A stretch of 64,000 nt of DNA. Origin: Vitrella brassicaformis (lineage: Eukaryota > Sar > Vitrellaceae). This document shows, piece by piece, positions 23,873 through 34,108 of the stretch (positions are counted from its first letter, which is position 1; every line of letters begins with the position of its first letter). The DNA lies in NCBI GenBank assembly GCA_001179505.1, contig CDMY01000850.1, forward strand, positions 182,719 through 246,718, given 5' to 3'. A program made the translations under genes and the position numbers. The notes below the pieces were generated by a model. That model searched no databases and was not told where the DNA came from. It saw only the letters and a program-made list of their open reading frames with translations.

Positions 23873-24376
23873 TCAGAAGTCAGTGCACCTGCCCTTGTGC
23901 GACCAGTCGCCATGAGTGGTGGGCTCCTGTCCCTTGTAGCGGAACCCATACTCGCCCATCTCGCTGCCCTCCTCCTCACCCTCACCCTCACTCCCCTCCT
24001 TGAACCGCTCCTCCGTCTTGGCCTCGGCAGGGAACACCACCGACCTACTCGCCTCCTCTCCGTCAGCACCTTCAGCCGCCTCTGCACCTGCCCCTGCCGC
24101 ATCGGCCTTAAGTTTGTCTTCATCCTTCTCGCGCATGTCCTCGTTGGGCGTTGCGTGGCTGGCGGGGTCGACTGAGGGGGACGGCATGCTGTCGCCTGGG
24201 GCAGAGTCAGCCGGCGGCCCTGGGTCTGCGCCTCCGAGAGATGCGAAACGCCGGTAGACAGCAGTGACAGGAGGGAGGAGGGATGCGCCGCGCTGCACGA
24301 GGGGAGTTGATGACCGCACCGCAGCCATGGCGAACGGTCCGGCTGCCCTGGCTATCGTGTGGAGATGAAGGGCCAT
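23873..24376 (-). CDS. SDHAF4: Succinate dehydrogenase assembly factor 4
   Basis: A single exon of 167 aa. The C-terminus carries the signature of the SDHAF4/DUF1674 family: a glycine-containing lead (GEYGFRYKGQEPT) followed by HGDWSHKGRCTDF at the extreme end. The family binds flavinylated SdhA in the mitochondrial matrix during complex II assembly. The N-terminus (MALHLHTIARAAGPFAMAAVR) is basic and free of acidic residues, as expected of a mitochondrial presequence. The middle is a long acidic, Ala/Glu-rich linker, making the protein longer than typical members (about 100-120 aa). ATG 24376 is chosen because upstream in-frame codons include only a GTG at 24412. A telomere-like motif lies 40 bp upstream. 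Confidence 0.85.
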   Translation of the reverse strand: MALHLHTIARAAGPFAMAAVRSSTPLVQRGASLLPPVTAVYRRFASLGGADPGPPADSAPGDSMPSPSVDPASHATPNEDMREKDEDKLKADAAGAGAEAAEGADGEEASRSVVFPAEAKTEERFKEGSEGEGEEEGSEMGEYGFRYKGQEPTTHGDWSHKGRCTDF

Positions 24377-24720
24377 TTCCACTTTTTCCTCGCACCTCGC
24401 AGATTGTTTCACAGGCCCTAAACCCTAACCGACACCAACCGACAGATGCTCTTACAAATACACGTTGTACAAGCCACTGCAGCTGATCTGTCCATCTATC
24501 GCTTCTTGACGCACATGGTTCCGCCAGACAATACGGTCAGCACACCACAGGAACATGCCCAAAGGCCACGGCGCCATTGAGCATCTGCCTGTGCGTGCTG
24601 GCCTTCATCTGGAGGGAACCATGGCAGATAGGCTGTCAGGGAGCATCACGTCATCACGTAGCCCGTAGATTACACGCAAAAACATATACACGGAGCATCG
24701 CCTGCATCGTGCGATCGATG
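24377..24720. other. Gap upstream of SDHAF4
   Basis: 344 bp between the SDHAF4 start and the stop of the mL53-like gene, both on the minus strand. It holds the telo-box-like element at 24416-24430; nothing else is recognised. Confidence 0.5.
24416..24430 (-). promoter_or_regulatory. Telo-box-like element
   Basis: CCCTAAACCCTAACC is two plant-type telomere units and lies 40 bp upstream of the SDHAF4 start codon. In plants the AAACCCTAA telo-box is a promoter element of ribosomal and growth genes; a similar role here is inferred. Confidence 0.4.
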
Positions 24721-25383
24721 TCAGTCTTCGTCTTCGCCCTTCCTGTCGATAGCACCCGCACGCATCGCATCGATGTGAGCTGCAAGAACACATGCGCACT
24801 CACGCACGACTGTATCCGCCGTAAGAGCAGACAGACGAGTGTCTGTCTGCATTTGCTGGCTGACTGACCCTTGTATTGTTCCTCGTCGATAAGCAGCCGC
24901 AGCTCACGAAGCGTGTAGCGCTCGGCAGCAAACCTGAGGGAGGAATCATAGACATGGCCAAGCAGGAGCGCGTAAGAGATCTCACACGTGTGTGTATGTG
25001 ATGTGACACATACGAGAATTTCTTGCCGGTGACCATCTCGATGTCTATCTTTGCAGGAGCGTTGTAGCTGCACACACACACACAGTCAGTCAGTCAGTCA
25101 GACAGACCTGAGCCCATCGCCTCCCCGTGTGCATCTCATCTCATCTCTGCCCTCCCTCCTCCCTTCCTGCAAGAGATCCTGTCTGCCTGGCTGGCTCACT
25201 GCCTGACCCGAGCAGCTCATAGCTGGTCTCCAGTTTGGGGTAGGTTTTCCTGGTGTCTGGGTGCGTCATGCGGTGGACCAGCCACCTGCAGCTGTCGGTG
25301 TTGGGCTGCCCGGGGCGGTAGGCCACATGCACCCTCTTGATGTACGCCAGGAAGTCCAGACGAGGAAAGAGGTTATACTTCAT
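24721..25383 (-). CDS. mL53-like mitochondrial ribosomal protein (tentative)
   Basis: Four exons give a protein of about 118 aa from ATG 25383: MKYNLFPRLDFLAYIKRV, then RPGQPNTDSCRWLVHRM, THPDTRKTYPKLETSYELLG, YNAPAKIDIEMVTGKKFSF, AAERYTLRELRLLIDEEQY, and a charged end. Joins CTCGG|gtcagg and TTCTC|gtatg keep frame. The size, the strand pattern of a small thioredoxin-like fold, and the DSCRWLVHRM segment resemble the mitochondrial large-subunit protein mL53, but the match is from memory and weak. Alternatively it is another L51/S25-type protein. It is divergent from the IMP2 gene over a 212-bp gap holding a palindrome, and next to SDHAF4, which fits a mitochondrial role. Confidence 0.45.
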
Positions 25384-25469
25384 TTCTTACTGCGGCGATC
25401 AGCCTGGCGGCCTCCTCAGCACCTCTGGCCGCCTCATTTGCTGTCAGAATGGCTCCTTTTCCCCTTCGG

Positions 25470-25506
25470 AGCTATCTGCGAGCTATAGCTCGCAACGCAG
25501 ATAGCT
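25470..25506. promoter_or_regulatory. Nested palindrome in divergent promoter
   Basis: AGCTATCTGCG (25470-25480) and CGCAGATAGCT (25496-25506) form an 11-bp inverted repeat. Overlapping it is a 16-bp perfect palindrome, GCGAGCTATAGCTCGC (25478-25493). The element lies midway between two divergent start codons (25383 and 25596). Confidence 0.6.
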
Positions 25507-25595
25507 TTTTCGGCATCTACGGTCCTATCAAGGCAGCATTATAGGTCGTTGGTGCACTGCTGTGAACGTTCTGGAGAGATCGGCAGCGATATTCG

Positions 25596-26525
25596 ATGTC
25601 CCGGCGCTTCTTCCTGAGGAGCGGCTACGTGGCGCTGTCGGCCTTACCCGTGGGTGTGCTGATCAACGACAGAGTATGCTCCATCGCACGGGTCAGCGGT
25701 GAATCTTGCGGCAAGCCATTCGAAGGCATATCACATGCTGTGCTGCAATGTGTGTGCTTCCTTCCTGCAGGTGGAAGGTGACAGCATGCAGCCGACTCTG
25801 AACCCCATCGGTCCCCCTCCCCCTCACGCCAGCACTCCCCCCGCCCCCCGCCCCCTCCCCTTCATCTCGCGAGGCCTCCACAGGGACGTCACTCACGCAG
25901 AGGCGGAGCCACAGCAAGACGGACCACTTCCAGACGCCTCACAGGCCGCCCCTGTGCGTGAGTACGTGTTTGTGGTCAAGAATGTCGACTTTCGCAAGGG
26001 TGATGTGGTCGTCATGCGGGACCCCGAGGTGGGCGGTGACCCCCGATGGTCGCTGCGGAGCCGGCGGGTGATGAAGCGGATAGTGGGGATGCAGAATGAT
26101 ACGGTGTGCGTGCGGAAGGACGAGAGGGAGGAGTTCCCGCCAATCGTCATCGTGCCCACGGGCAAATGCTGGTGGGTGAGATAGATGGATGGATGGATGG
26201 ATGGATGGACGGCATGTATGTGGCATCACATACATGTGAGTACCTTGTACACTGCGTGTGTGTGCTGCTGCAGGGTGCAGGGCGACAACCCGGCGCACTC
26301 AGTCGACAGCCGACATTATGGAGCGGTGCGTTTGACTAAGAGCAGGGAGGGAGGGATAGAAGCGAATTGTCAGCTGGTCTTATGCTGTCTGTCTGTGTGA
26401 AGGTGCCCCTGGGTCTGGTGGAGGCGCTGGTGTTGGCTGTAGTGTGGCCCCCATCCCGGTGGCGGCAAGTCGATCACGGCACGCCACCCTCATTGACCAC
26501 ACCCACACAGCCTATCGGGGCGTGA
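25596..26525 (+). CDS. Mitochondrial inner membrane peptidase, subunit 2 type
   Basis: Exons 25596-25691, 25771-26171, 26274-26325 and 26403-26525 add up to 223 codons. The N-terminal helix (YVALSALPVGVLIND) anchors the protein. Catalytic Ser lies in VEGDSMQPTLNP, with the SMxPT motif of type I signal peptidases. Catalytic Lys lies in SRRVMKRIVGMQNDTV. The downstream box is WVQGDNPAHSVDSRHYG followed by VPLGLV. This order and the GDNxxxSxDSRxYG form are typical of IMP2/IMMP2L, which cleaves presequences on the intermembrane-space side. An insert of about 55 residues rich in proline and histidine separates the Ser and Lys boxes and is longer than usual. The protein could instead act in the plastid, but the short leader favours mitochondria. 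Confidence 0.82.
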
Positions 26526-27051
26526 ACCGATTTGGTTTGTTTTCCCCCTTGTCAGTCATGTCGACACCTGTACAGTACAGTACGTTGTGTTTGCGAGAGA
26601 GCGGTCTGTGAGATGGATGAGCGGGACGTGCATGAGAGAGTGATGGATGCGCCACATTGTTCCCTCTACTGATTGGCTCGAGTCGTCTTGACACAGAGTG
26701 TCCTCCTTCACACACACACACACACACACATACAAAAAAAAAACAGTCGTCACCTTGCTCAAGTGACCCGTCCAGAGGGCCTTCAGAAAAGGAGGCCCTC
26801 TGCCAGCTTTGGTACAAGGCACACCACACATCCCGATTCACCATGCAGTGGACGGGGTGCTGCATCGGCCGACATTCACTGCAGCACCGAAACGGCTGAG
26901 GCCCCAGCGGTGTGCCGCTGCTGCCTATGACGTCTCGGGGCTGCACCAAATAGGCAAGAGGCATCCATCACCCAACAATCCCATCAGCCGATGCTCAACC
27001 GACTACAAGACATCCATGCAGTACGTACGCACAGGACATCCATCTGGGATG
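26526..27051. other. Convergent gap with hairpin
   Basis: No gene is seen between the IMP2 and cyclase-family genes. The gap contains a CA tract, an A9 run and the hairpin at 26773-26802. Confidence 0.55.
26773..26802. repeat. Perfect 10-bp inverted repeat
   Basis: CAGAGGGCCT (26773-26782) pairs exactly with AGGCCCTCTG (26793-26802) across a 10-nt loop, between two convergent genes. Confidence 0.85.
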
Positions 27052-28001
27052 TCAAAGCACAGCGAATACCCTGACAGGGAAGGTGCCCATTCCAGCGATC
27101 TTTGGGGGCACGGCGAAGAAGCGGAAGGGGGCTGGTGGGAGGGCGTGGAGGTTAGTCATGTGCTCGATGATCAGGATGCCGTCCTTGAGCAAGCGGGAAT
27201 GAACAGGGCGGTGCCCGCCTGCCGTGTCGTCGATGTTGTAACTAACAAACAGACACACAGACAGAGGGAGGGACACATCAGAGTGAGCAATGGGGAATGA
27301 GTGCACCCACAGCTGTATCCGCTTTCCTGCACCCGCCCACCCCACTCACCTGTCGATGCCGACGAGGGCGACCTGCTGCTCCGCCAGCCACTGGGCAGCA
27401 TCCTCCGTCAGAAACGGATGCCGCCCCGACCAATACTCGTCTTTTCCCCAACAGAGACTCCAGCTCGTCCTCACGAGCACCGCCAGCCCTTTGACGTCCG
27501 TCTTGCCGTTCAGCTCCTTTTGGAAGAAGCCCTTCGTGATGGCATGTTGATTTGATTGGCCGTTCAGCCAGCTGTCAGCGTCGAGGCAAACTGCCGGTAG
27601 GTTGGCCAGTTTGGCGAGGGGGATGGCCGAGAGGTCGGGGGCGTCGGCAAATCGATGGAAGGGCGTGTCGAGATAAGTGCCGGTGTTGGAGCACTGCATG
27701 GCCGGCGCAAGGCGGAACACACGTCCAAGAAACAATGTGACATGAGATGGAGTGCTGTCGTTACGTACCAGCTGTATTGTGGTGATTGAGAACTCTGTGC
27801 CTTCCGCGTAGTGCTGCCTCGAGGCCTCCCTGCTCAGCACGTCCTGCATGAGCCACACACCGCGTACTGACACGCTGCAGAGGTTCCATCCATCCTCCAT
27901 TCTGTGTACCTCAATTGGTGTACCTGAATCTTGGGCGCAGGCAACCCTTTATACGTGACCATCCCATCCTCTATCGTGTGCGACAAATCCACGAGCGCCA
28001 T
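27052..28001 (-). CDS. Cyclase / kynurenine formamidase-like protein
   Basis: From ATG 28001: MALVDLSHTIEDGMVTYKG, the canonical opening of the putative-cyclase family (PF04199). Splicing then joins TTIQLCSNTGTYLDTPFHRF, ALVGIDRYNIDDTAGGHRPV, HSRLLKDGILIIEHMTNL and a C-terminal RFFAVPPKIAGMGTFPVRVFA. The family contains metal-dependent arylformamidases and related hydrolases. In classical members the metal box reads HxGTHxDxPxH; here the first two His are Asn and Tyr (NTGTYLDTPFH), so metal binding and substrate may differ. No targeting leader is evident, suggesting a cytosolic enzyme. It is divergent from the CIA30 gene with 252 bp between start codons. It ends TGA at 27052. Confidence 0.8.
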
Positions 28002-28253
28002 CCCGCGCGAGGCCGCAGCAGCAGCACAGCGGTTTAGGCGCCGACGATGCGAGCTTGGTATCGTTTACACGGAAGCATGGGCGACCAGCACGTCTGATCT
28101 AGAGTCGGTATGGATTTGCACACGCAAAGACACAAGCGATCGCAGAAACACATGCGCACCATACGGCATGCGAGCTTGGAAGAGGAAAGGCTCTCGTTCC
28201 TCCCGGCTCCCGGCTCCGTTCAGCTGCAGGCAACGGCACCAAGGAGACCATCG

Positions 28254-29043
28254 ATGAGATCTGTCCTTGTGCCGTTCCTCTGGCCTGCCGTGTCACTGGC
28301 TGCACGCACCGCGTTCATCAGCGGTGTGGTGAGCATGGCCGTCCCGCCGGCAGCCAGCCTGCCGCTCAATGATCTGCAGTGGACGCTAACGAGGTACAGA
28401 TCAGCGGACGGAAGGAAGATGCCGTGTGATTGTCTCTCGTGCTGTGTGTGCACAGTGACGGCACAGCTCGGCAAGGCGGCAGGTCGATGGGCGAGGTCAC
28501 GAACACAGCCACCGGTGTGCGGATCTCAGGCAGCCTGGAGGCCCTCCCGTCCGACACACTTGGCCCTGTCGCCTTCGTCATTGGTCGTGCGACGCTGCCT
28601 GAGGGCTTCCTTGCCAACTGTGTGCAGCTGACTGTGACCGTGACGGACAAGACGGCTGGGCAGTTCCTGCTTTACCTGTACCCCGAGCAGCTGCGCGGGC
28701 AGAGCAACTACATTGCCAAGTTCATGACGCCCGGAGAGGCGAAGGACACGGTGGCTTCTGTGAGGTTGGATGCCTTTGAGGGTCAGAGGAGGGGCAAACC
28801 CGAGGCGCTGCCAGCTCTCGAGAGCGTCAAGGGCAGCATTGAGGGAATTGGTGAGTCGACACACACAGGGGTCTCAGCACCGTGTGTATCCATTGGTGTG
28901 TGTTTGTTGCTCTTGTGTGTGTTGGTGTTGTCTTGCCTGAAGGGATCGGCATTACCCGCAGTGTGCAGCCTGCCGACCTGAAAGCCATTGTGCCCCTGCA
29001 GTTTGCCATTGAGGTGTCGGATCTCTCATGTGGCGGCAACTGA
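28254..29043 (+). CDS. CIA30-domain protein (complex I assembly-like)
   Basis: Three exons (28254-28393, 28456-28850, 28943-29043) encode 211 aa. After a hydrophobic leader (MRSVLVPFLWPAVSLAART), the body begins NDLQWTLTSDGTARQGGRS, as the CIA30 family does (W...SDG..xGGxS). It continues with GVRISGSL, LTVTVTDKTAGQFLLYLYP and a C-terminal VSIEGIGIGI-like strand before LQFAIEVSDL. CIA30/NDUFAF1 proteins assist assembly of mitochondrial complex I; plant and algal relatives also work in plastids. Complex I is absent in some alveolates, so a plastid or other role should be considered. The match is by domain pattern and not certain. Confidence 0.62.
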
Positions 29044-29703
29044 TGGATGGATGGACGTGTGTGTCTGTGTCTGTGTGTGTGTCTGTGTGTGTATACGGCT
29101 GGGCAGCTGAGACGATTTATAATGGGGTGGACAGACAGGTGGGTGTACAGCGTGATGTGCAGCTGGCTGTTCTGACTCGACTCGTGCGTGTGATGTCAAA
29201 GGAGAGACGCCTTGTGTCTGGTATGGCTGGCTGGCTGGCTGGCTTGTTCTCTCTATCTGCCTTGGCCTTGGTGGTTTGCTGCGCAGTGGGCACTCGCGCA
29301 CATGATGTTTGATTAGAACATCAGCTGCGTTGGTGCGCTCCGCACATCAGACCTCCCAGCGCCAAACGGAAGGAGAACACCTGCATGCGACGGCCGGCAT
29401 CAAAGAGGGAGATCGAGATGAGACGTGATTTGTTCCAAAGATATGACAGTTCGCTGACACACGTATGGGCCAAAAAACCGCTTTGCGTACTAACGTGACT
29501 TTCCCCCTGTCGTGTTTGCGGGTTAACATTGGCGGGTCTCTGTCTCTCTCTCTCTCTCTCCATGCGCACGACAGACGGCAACCCCCCCACACTCATCAAT
29601 TGCGAGTCTCCGAGTGGGCTATGTAGGCGTGCATAGTTTGGCGACACCTGCACGCAACCACATGCACGGCACCCATGGCATGGCCCTGGTGGGCCAAGGT
29701 TCA
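29044..29703. other. Convergent gap with hairpin
   Basis: Between the CIA30 gene and the GT34 gene. A long open frame on the minus strand at 29321-29800 has no domain or start and looks like chance. A CT microsatellite lies near 29540. A 6-bp hairpin (29681-29696) lies just before the GT34 stop codon. Confidence 0.5.
29681..29696. repeat. 6-bp GC-rich hairpin near gene end
   Basis: TGGCCC TGGT GGGCCA is a perfect stem with a 4-nt loop, 8 nt downstream of the GT34 stop codon on the minus strand. Confidence 0.6.
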
Positions 29704-32085
29704 TTAACCTGCCTTTCGACACACCTCTGTGGTCCCAGCACGTGTGAGCAGCCTGCAACGAGACACACCCACGGAGACACAGACAGACATGGACTGCCAT
29801 GGCTTCATAAAAGTTGAGTCATCCTGACCATTGAATGAGACTATCAGGTCGCCGTCTTCATACCTCTCATGTCCTACACACACATCCACACACACACACA
29901 GAGTGGAGGGAGCATCACTTTCGCCCTTCCTCGTCCCGCTCGCTCACTCAGCCAGTAGGACCTCCCAGCAATCTCCGCCGGATATGCGTTGAACCACCGC
30001 TGCGGCAGCACCCTCACGTGGCCCTCATACCCATCAGACAACGGCGGCAACGCTGCCGGCAATTCTTGCCGCACCCCCGCCTCGCCGCTGCACCCATTGA
30101 GGAGGTATGTGTGGATGAGCCACTCGGCCAGCCCGGCCAAGACGGTGGGTATGAGGGATAGGTAGAGGATGGGGGACTGCTCGTGCCACTCCTGGTGCTG
30201 GAAGGAGTAGGGAGGGGGGGCCTGCATGAGGGCGATGCAGCGGTCGATGAAGGCACGGCCCCACTCACTCCCACGCACAAAAAACACCTGATGCGATTGA
30301 TGCAAGGAACGAAGAAAAACATAGAGGGGTGGCTGGGCTGGGCGGCAGTGCAGTGATGGCTCTTCCTTCCTTTGCCTGCGTACTTACGGCGCTGTTGAGC
30401 ATGTGGGCATCTTCAGAGATGAGGCAGTCGGCATCGGCACCCTCCTCGCCGCTGGCTCCATCAAGTATGGCCGAGAGCGGCAGTGTGTTGTTCATGAAGA
30501 ACGCGTCGCAGTCCATCCACATGACCCACTCATCGGGGTGGCCCGCCAGCGCCTCACGGACGGCATACAGCTTGTTGAGCCACGCGTGCTGGCCCCTGCA
30601 CACACATACACACATATGCATGTGAGACACAAGGCGTGTGTGGCTGTCTTAAGGCCGGGAAGAGGCGTCTCGTCTTAGCCAGTGACTGACTTGTGTATTG
30701 GGGTCTCATGGTGGACCAGCAGGTACCCCCACCTGCGCACGTACTTGTCCTTGTTGGCTCGCGAGAGATCGGCGAGCGTCGGCCCATCTGTACCTGTGGC
30801 ATTGGGGTAGACGCAGTAGCTCACGATGACCACCGATGGGCCCTCACCCCTTCCCTCGCCCTCGTGTCCCTCCGGTGTGCTGTTGCGTGGGGGCAGGGAG
30901 GGCTGCTGGGATGAAAGGGTTTGGCGCCTGACGATGGCCACCCTTCTCGCCATGGCCAGCACATCCAGAAAGGGCCAGCGCGAGGACCCATAGAATGGCG
31001 CATCTGCAGACAGATACGTACGTACGTACGGTGGAAGGGAAGGAACATCCAGGTGAGGTGCCCCTCCCCTCCGTGAGTCTGTCTGGTGTGTGTCTCGGTG
31101 CGGTGCAAGTGGTCTTCCGTCCGTACAGTCATGAAAAGGCACCAGCAGGAACAGCTTCGCAATGTGCAATAGCCGCAAGCTCCGATCCATACATCCCTAG
31201 CATGACACAAAAGACAGACAGACGAAGCAAGAATATGTATTCATATCGCCTTCCCTCTCTCTCTCCACTCCATCGCCCTCCCCCGTTGCCCTGCCCACCG
31301 CCACCCACCCACCCACCCACCCGTATGATGCAGAATGTGGCCAGGAGCTGCAGTGCGCTGGAGATGCCGAGAGGGCACTGCAGGGCGATGGCGGGCTCCG
31401 ACACACCGAAGGGCAGCATCAGCTTCTCCAACGCCTGGACCACCATCCACAGGCCATCCACAGCGCCGCACTGAACGCATCCACAGGGGAGGGCAACCAA
31501 CACAAACAAAACAGACAGACAGACAGAAAAGGCAGTAGGCAGTCCACTCGGCTGCACGAAGAAATGGACCAAGGACGGCCGCCTGTGCGTAGCGTACCTT
31601 GAGGAGAGGAGTGGGCCCTTCTGCCGGTGGAACGAGCACTGCGTCGAGGTCATGCATGGGGTGGTGCATCACCCCAATCACAGTCGTGTCATTGGCAGCT
31701 ACATCGAGCAGACCACGGAGCTCATCCCACCAAGGACCCGCACAATCTGCAGCCAGCACAGGACAACACAGCTATGTGGCGCCTGCAGCAGGGTCACGTG
31801 TGTTCTTGCCCTACCCAGCTCTGCGATGGACGCACGGACGAAAGGATGCTCCATGATAAGGCCGCCCTCATCCAAAGGCAGCACGGACGTCAGGAAGTTA
31901 GAAGGGATTGAAGGAGGGTTGGGAGTGGCCGCGCTGTGGCATTCCCGTCCATCTGGGTTGGCGGCATCGCACTCCTGCGGGAGATCTGCATAGATCTCTC
32001 CACTGGTCAGGTTGGCGGTGGCCAGGAGGCCGGCGCACGCGCAAACCATCCACCGAAACAGAGTCGTTTCTCGCAACGTGCTCAT
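29704..32085 (-). CDS. GT34-family glycosyltransferase with N-terminal extension
   Basis: From ATG 32085 a signal-like leader (FRWMVCACAGLLATANL) and about 200 residues of unknown type precede the catalytic part. The GT34 (GMA12/MNN10) domain shows VVIVSYCVYPNATG, ANKDKYVRRWGYLLVHHE, HAWLNKLYAVREAL, the metal/nucleotide-sugar motif in EWVMWMDCDAFFMNN (DxD as DCD), SEDAHMLNSA, then QHQEWHEQSP, LPQRWFNAYP and GDLIVSFNGQDD. Such enzymes add galactose, mannose or xylose to glycans in the Golgi. The N-terminal part includes ALQCPLGISSALQLLATF and a hydrophobic stretch LLHIAKLFLLVPFHD that could be the membrane anchor. All joins are in frame, but I cannot exclude that two genes are merged near 31200. 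The last intron is short with a weak donor. Confidence 0.72.
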
Positions 32086-32154
32086 TCCTGCCAGGGGTCT
32101 CAAACCCTGCTCCTGTCGGAAACCCTGCCAGTGTGTCGAAATCCCTTGGCAAGG

Positions 32155-34108
32155 ATGGCAGCTGCTGAACAGCCGTCATCTGCCGCCGACGGCCTCAACG
32201 GTCCCTCGCGGCTCCCCGCGGCGTGGGTGGCACGCCTCACCAGCATCGGCATCACCCAGGAAGAGTACCTCAGCAGGGACCAGAAGCAGCGCATGGACAT
32301 CTGTTGCCTTCTCGCGGACATCCCTGGCGCCAAGAGCAAGACCAGCGAGGAGAACAAGGAGATCACCTCAGACGACGCCACTCCCGCCGCCAACAGTGCC
32401 AAGCCGCCGGCAGAGCTCAAGAACGTCGGCCTGCAGGCCTCCCCCGAGGTGGGCGAGGCCGCCATCCAGACTGACATATCGCACCCTTCGCCCGCACCCA
32501 CCCCCAGGCTCCCCACCCTCGCAGCACCATCGCGCGCCGACGACCGCGAGTCAGCTTCAGCAGCAGCCGCTGCTGCTGCTCCGATGGACACCGATATGGG
32601 GGACAGGCGCAAGGAGAGGGAGAGGGAGGTGGTGCGGAAGAAGGACAAGGACAGCTCAGTGATGGACGAGGACAAGTCAGCTGCAGCGTCAGACAGGAAG
32701 CGGCCGTCGAGTGCCGTGGGCGAGAGTGACAGCGGCAAGGGGAGTGAGGACAAGAGGAGCAAGAAGCGGAAGAAGGGCAGGGACAGGAGCCAGGGGGCGG
32801 CAGCGGCAGGTGCCGCCGAGGGGTCGCCTGCGCTCTCCAGCAGAGACGAGCCGGAGGTGGCCACACCGAGGGCAAACAACAAGCTGCTCAGGGTGAGTTA
32901 GTGACAAACAACACATACACACTCTCTGGATGGATGGATGGATGGATGAACGGACGGGTGGCATGCGACACTGTCTGCTCGTGTATGTGTGTGTGTGTGT
33001 GTGTGTGCGTGTTTAGGTGTGGAAGAGGAAGCCCGAGGAGGTCATGAAGGGCGTGGGTGACGATGATCTGAGGAACATCGCCGAGTTGATGATCCAGGAG
33101 AAGACCGCTGAGGACTCGGCGGAGTTCCAAAACTGGAACATCAGCTGGAGCTGGGCCGACAAAGACAAGAAGAAAGTCGGGTGAGTGACGTCGCCAAAGG
33201 ACAAACAGACAGACAGACAGACAGGAGGCAGGGAGGGGAGGGGAGGGAGAAGCCATCCACCGATCGTTTCTCCCTGCCTCCCTCCCTGCCTGTGTTGCCT
33301 GCCGTCAGTCTGTTTAAGGCGGGGCCGGGCCCGCCTTATGAGGACTTCTACACCGAGCCGAAGAAGTCCCTCACATACAACAAACTCCAGGAGGTGAGCG
33401 ACAAGAATGAATGCCCCCTAAGCCTCGCGCACCCACCCAACCCCACCCATCCGTCCCCATCTTCTTGTCTGCCTGCAGGTGCTCACCAAGGCGCTCAAGG
33501 CCCGCAACGCCAAGCGCAGGATGGCGCAGAAGGGGGACGCTCCCGCGCTGCCCTCGCCAGTGGAGCCGCTCAGCCCCGCTCGCCTCGACGCGTTGGCCCG
33601 AGCGCTGCTGCTGCACGTCAAGCGCAAGACGACTCGACGCGCGCTGGGTCTGCCGTGGGCGGCGTCGCTGTGCATCACTTGGCTGACGCAGCAGCACCAC
33701 TACAAGGTGCAAATCTCCTACTCGATGCTGCGGACGGCCCAGCGGACGCTCACCTTCAGCGACGGGCAGGAGAAGGAGTGGTGCGACAAGAAGGTCGAGA
33801 CCTTCGCACCTAAAGCCAACAACTATGAGGCGCTGTGGGAGGTGAGATGGATGGATGGCACCGCACCCAGAGATGGACACACGACACACACACGTCATGC
33901 GTTGGTTGTGTTGTCTTTCTTGTGTCTGTGTGTGCTGGGTGGGGTGGTGGGTTGTCAGGCGTGTCGCCTGGCGATAGGGAAGCGCAACGATTTCTCTCGT
34001 GATTTGGGGTTGAAGGCCTACATCAACCCCGCCATCATCGACGACGTCAAGGACGGCAACTGCTCCATCGCACCATTCCCAGCTGACACACACACGGGGC
34101 ATGAGTGA
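32155..34108 (+). CDS. Charged nuclear-type protein, unknown family
   Basis: Begins MAAAEQPSSAADGLNGPSR only 69 bp from the divergent GT34 start. An N-terminal helix (LPAAWVARLTSIGITQEEYL) is followed by about 150 low-complexity residues (Ser/Ala/Pro, then Lys/Glu/Asp) with a strong basic nuclear-localisation-like cluster EDKRSKKRKKGRDR. Later exons give a more ordered part: VWKRKPEEVMKGVGDDDL, FQNWNISWSWADKDKKKVG, GPPYEDFYTEPKKSLTYNKL, RNAKRRMAQKG and LLHVKRKTTRRALGLPW. The last exons encode YINPAIIDDVKDGNCSI. I recognise no family; the composition fits a chromatin- or RNA-associated factor (inference). Exons about 32155-32895, 33017-33180, 33308-33393, 33479-33840 and 33959-34108. Confidence 0.65.

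Noticed and set aside
26512-26964. 150-aa minus-strand ORF
   Set aside because: Spans a CA tract and the A-run and overlaps the end of the IMP2 gene; no recognisable sequence.
29321-29800. Minus-strand ORF of 159 aa after the GT34 gene
   Set aside because: Reading the last GT34 exon in its own frame ends at 29704; this ORF has no domain and includes a CT microsatellite.
32100-32882. 260-aa minus-strand ORF opposite the charged nuclear-type protein
   Set aside because: Leu/Ser-rich mirror of a Lys/Ser/Ala-rich coding exon whose plus frame splices in frame to later exons.
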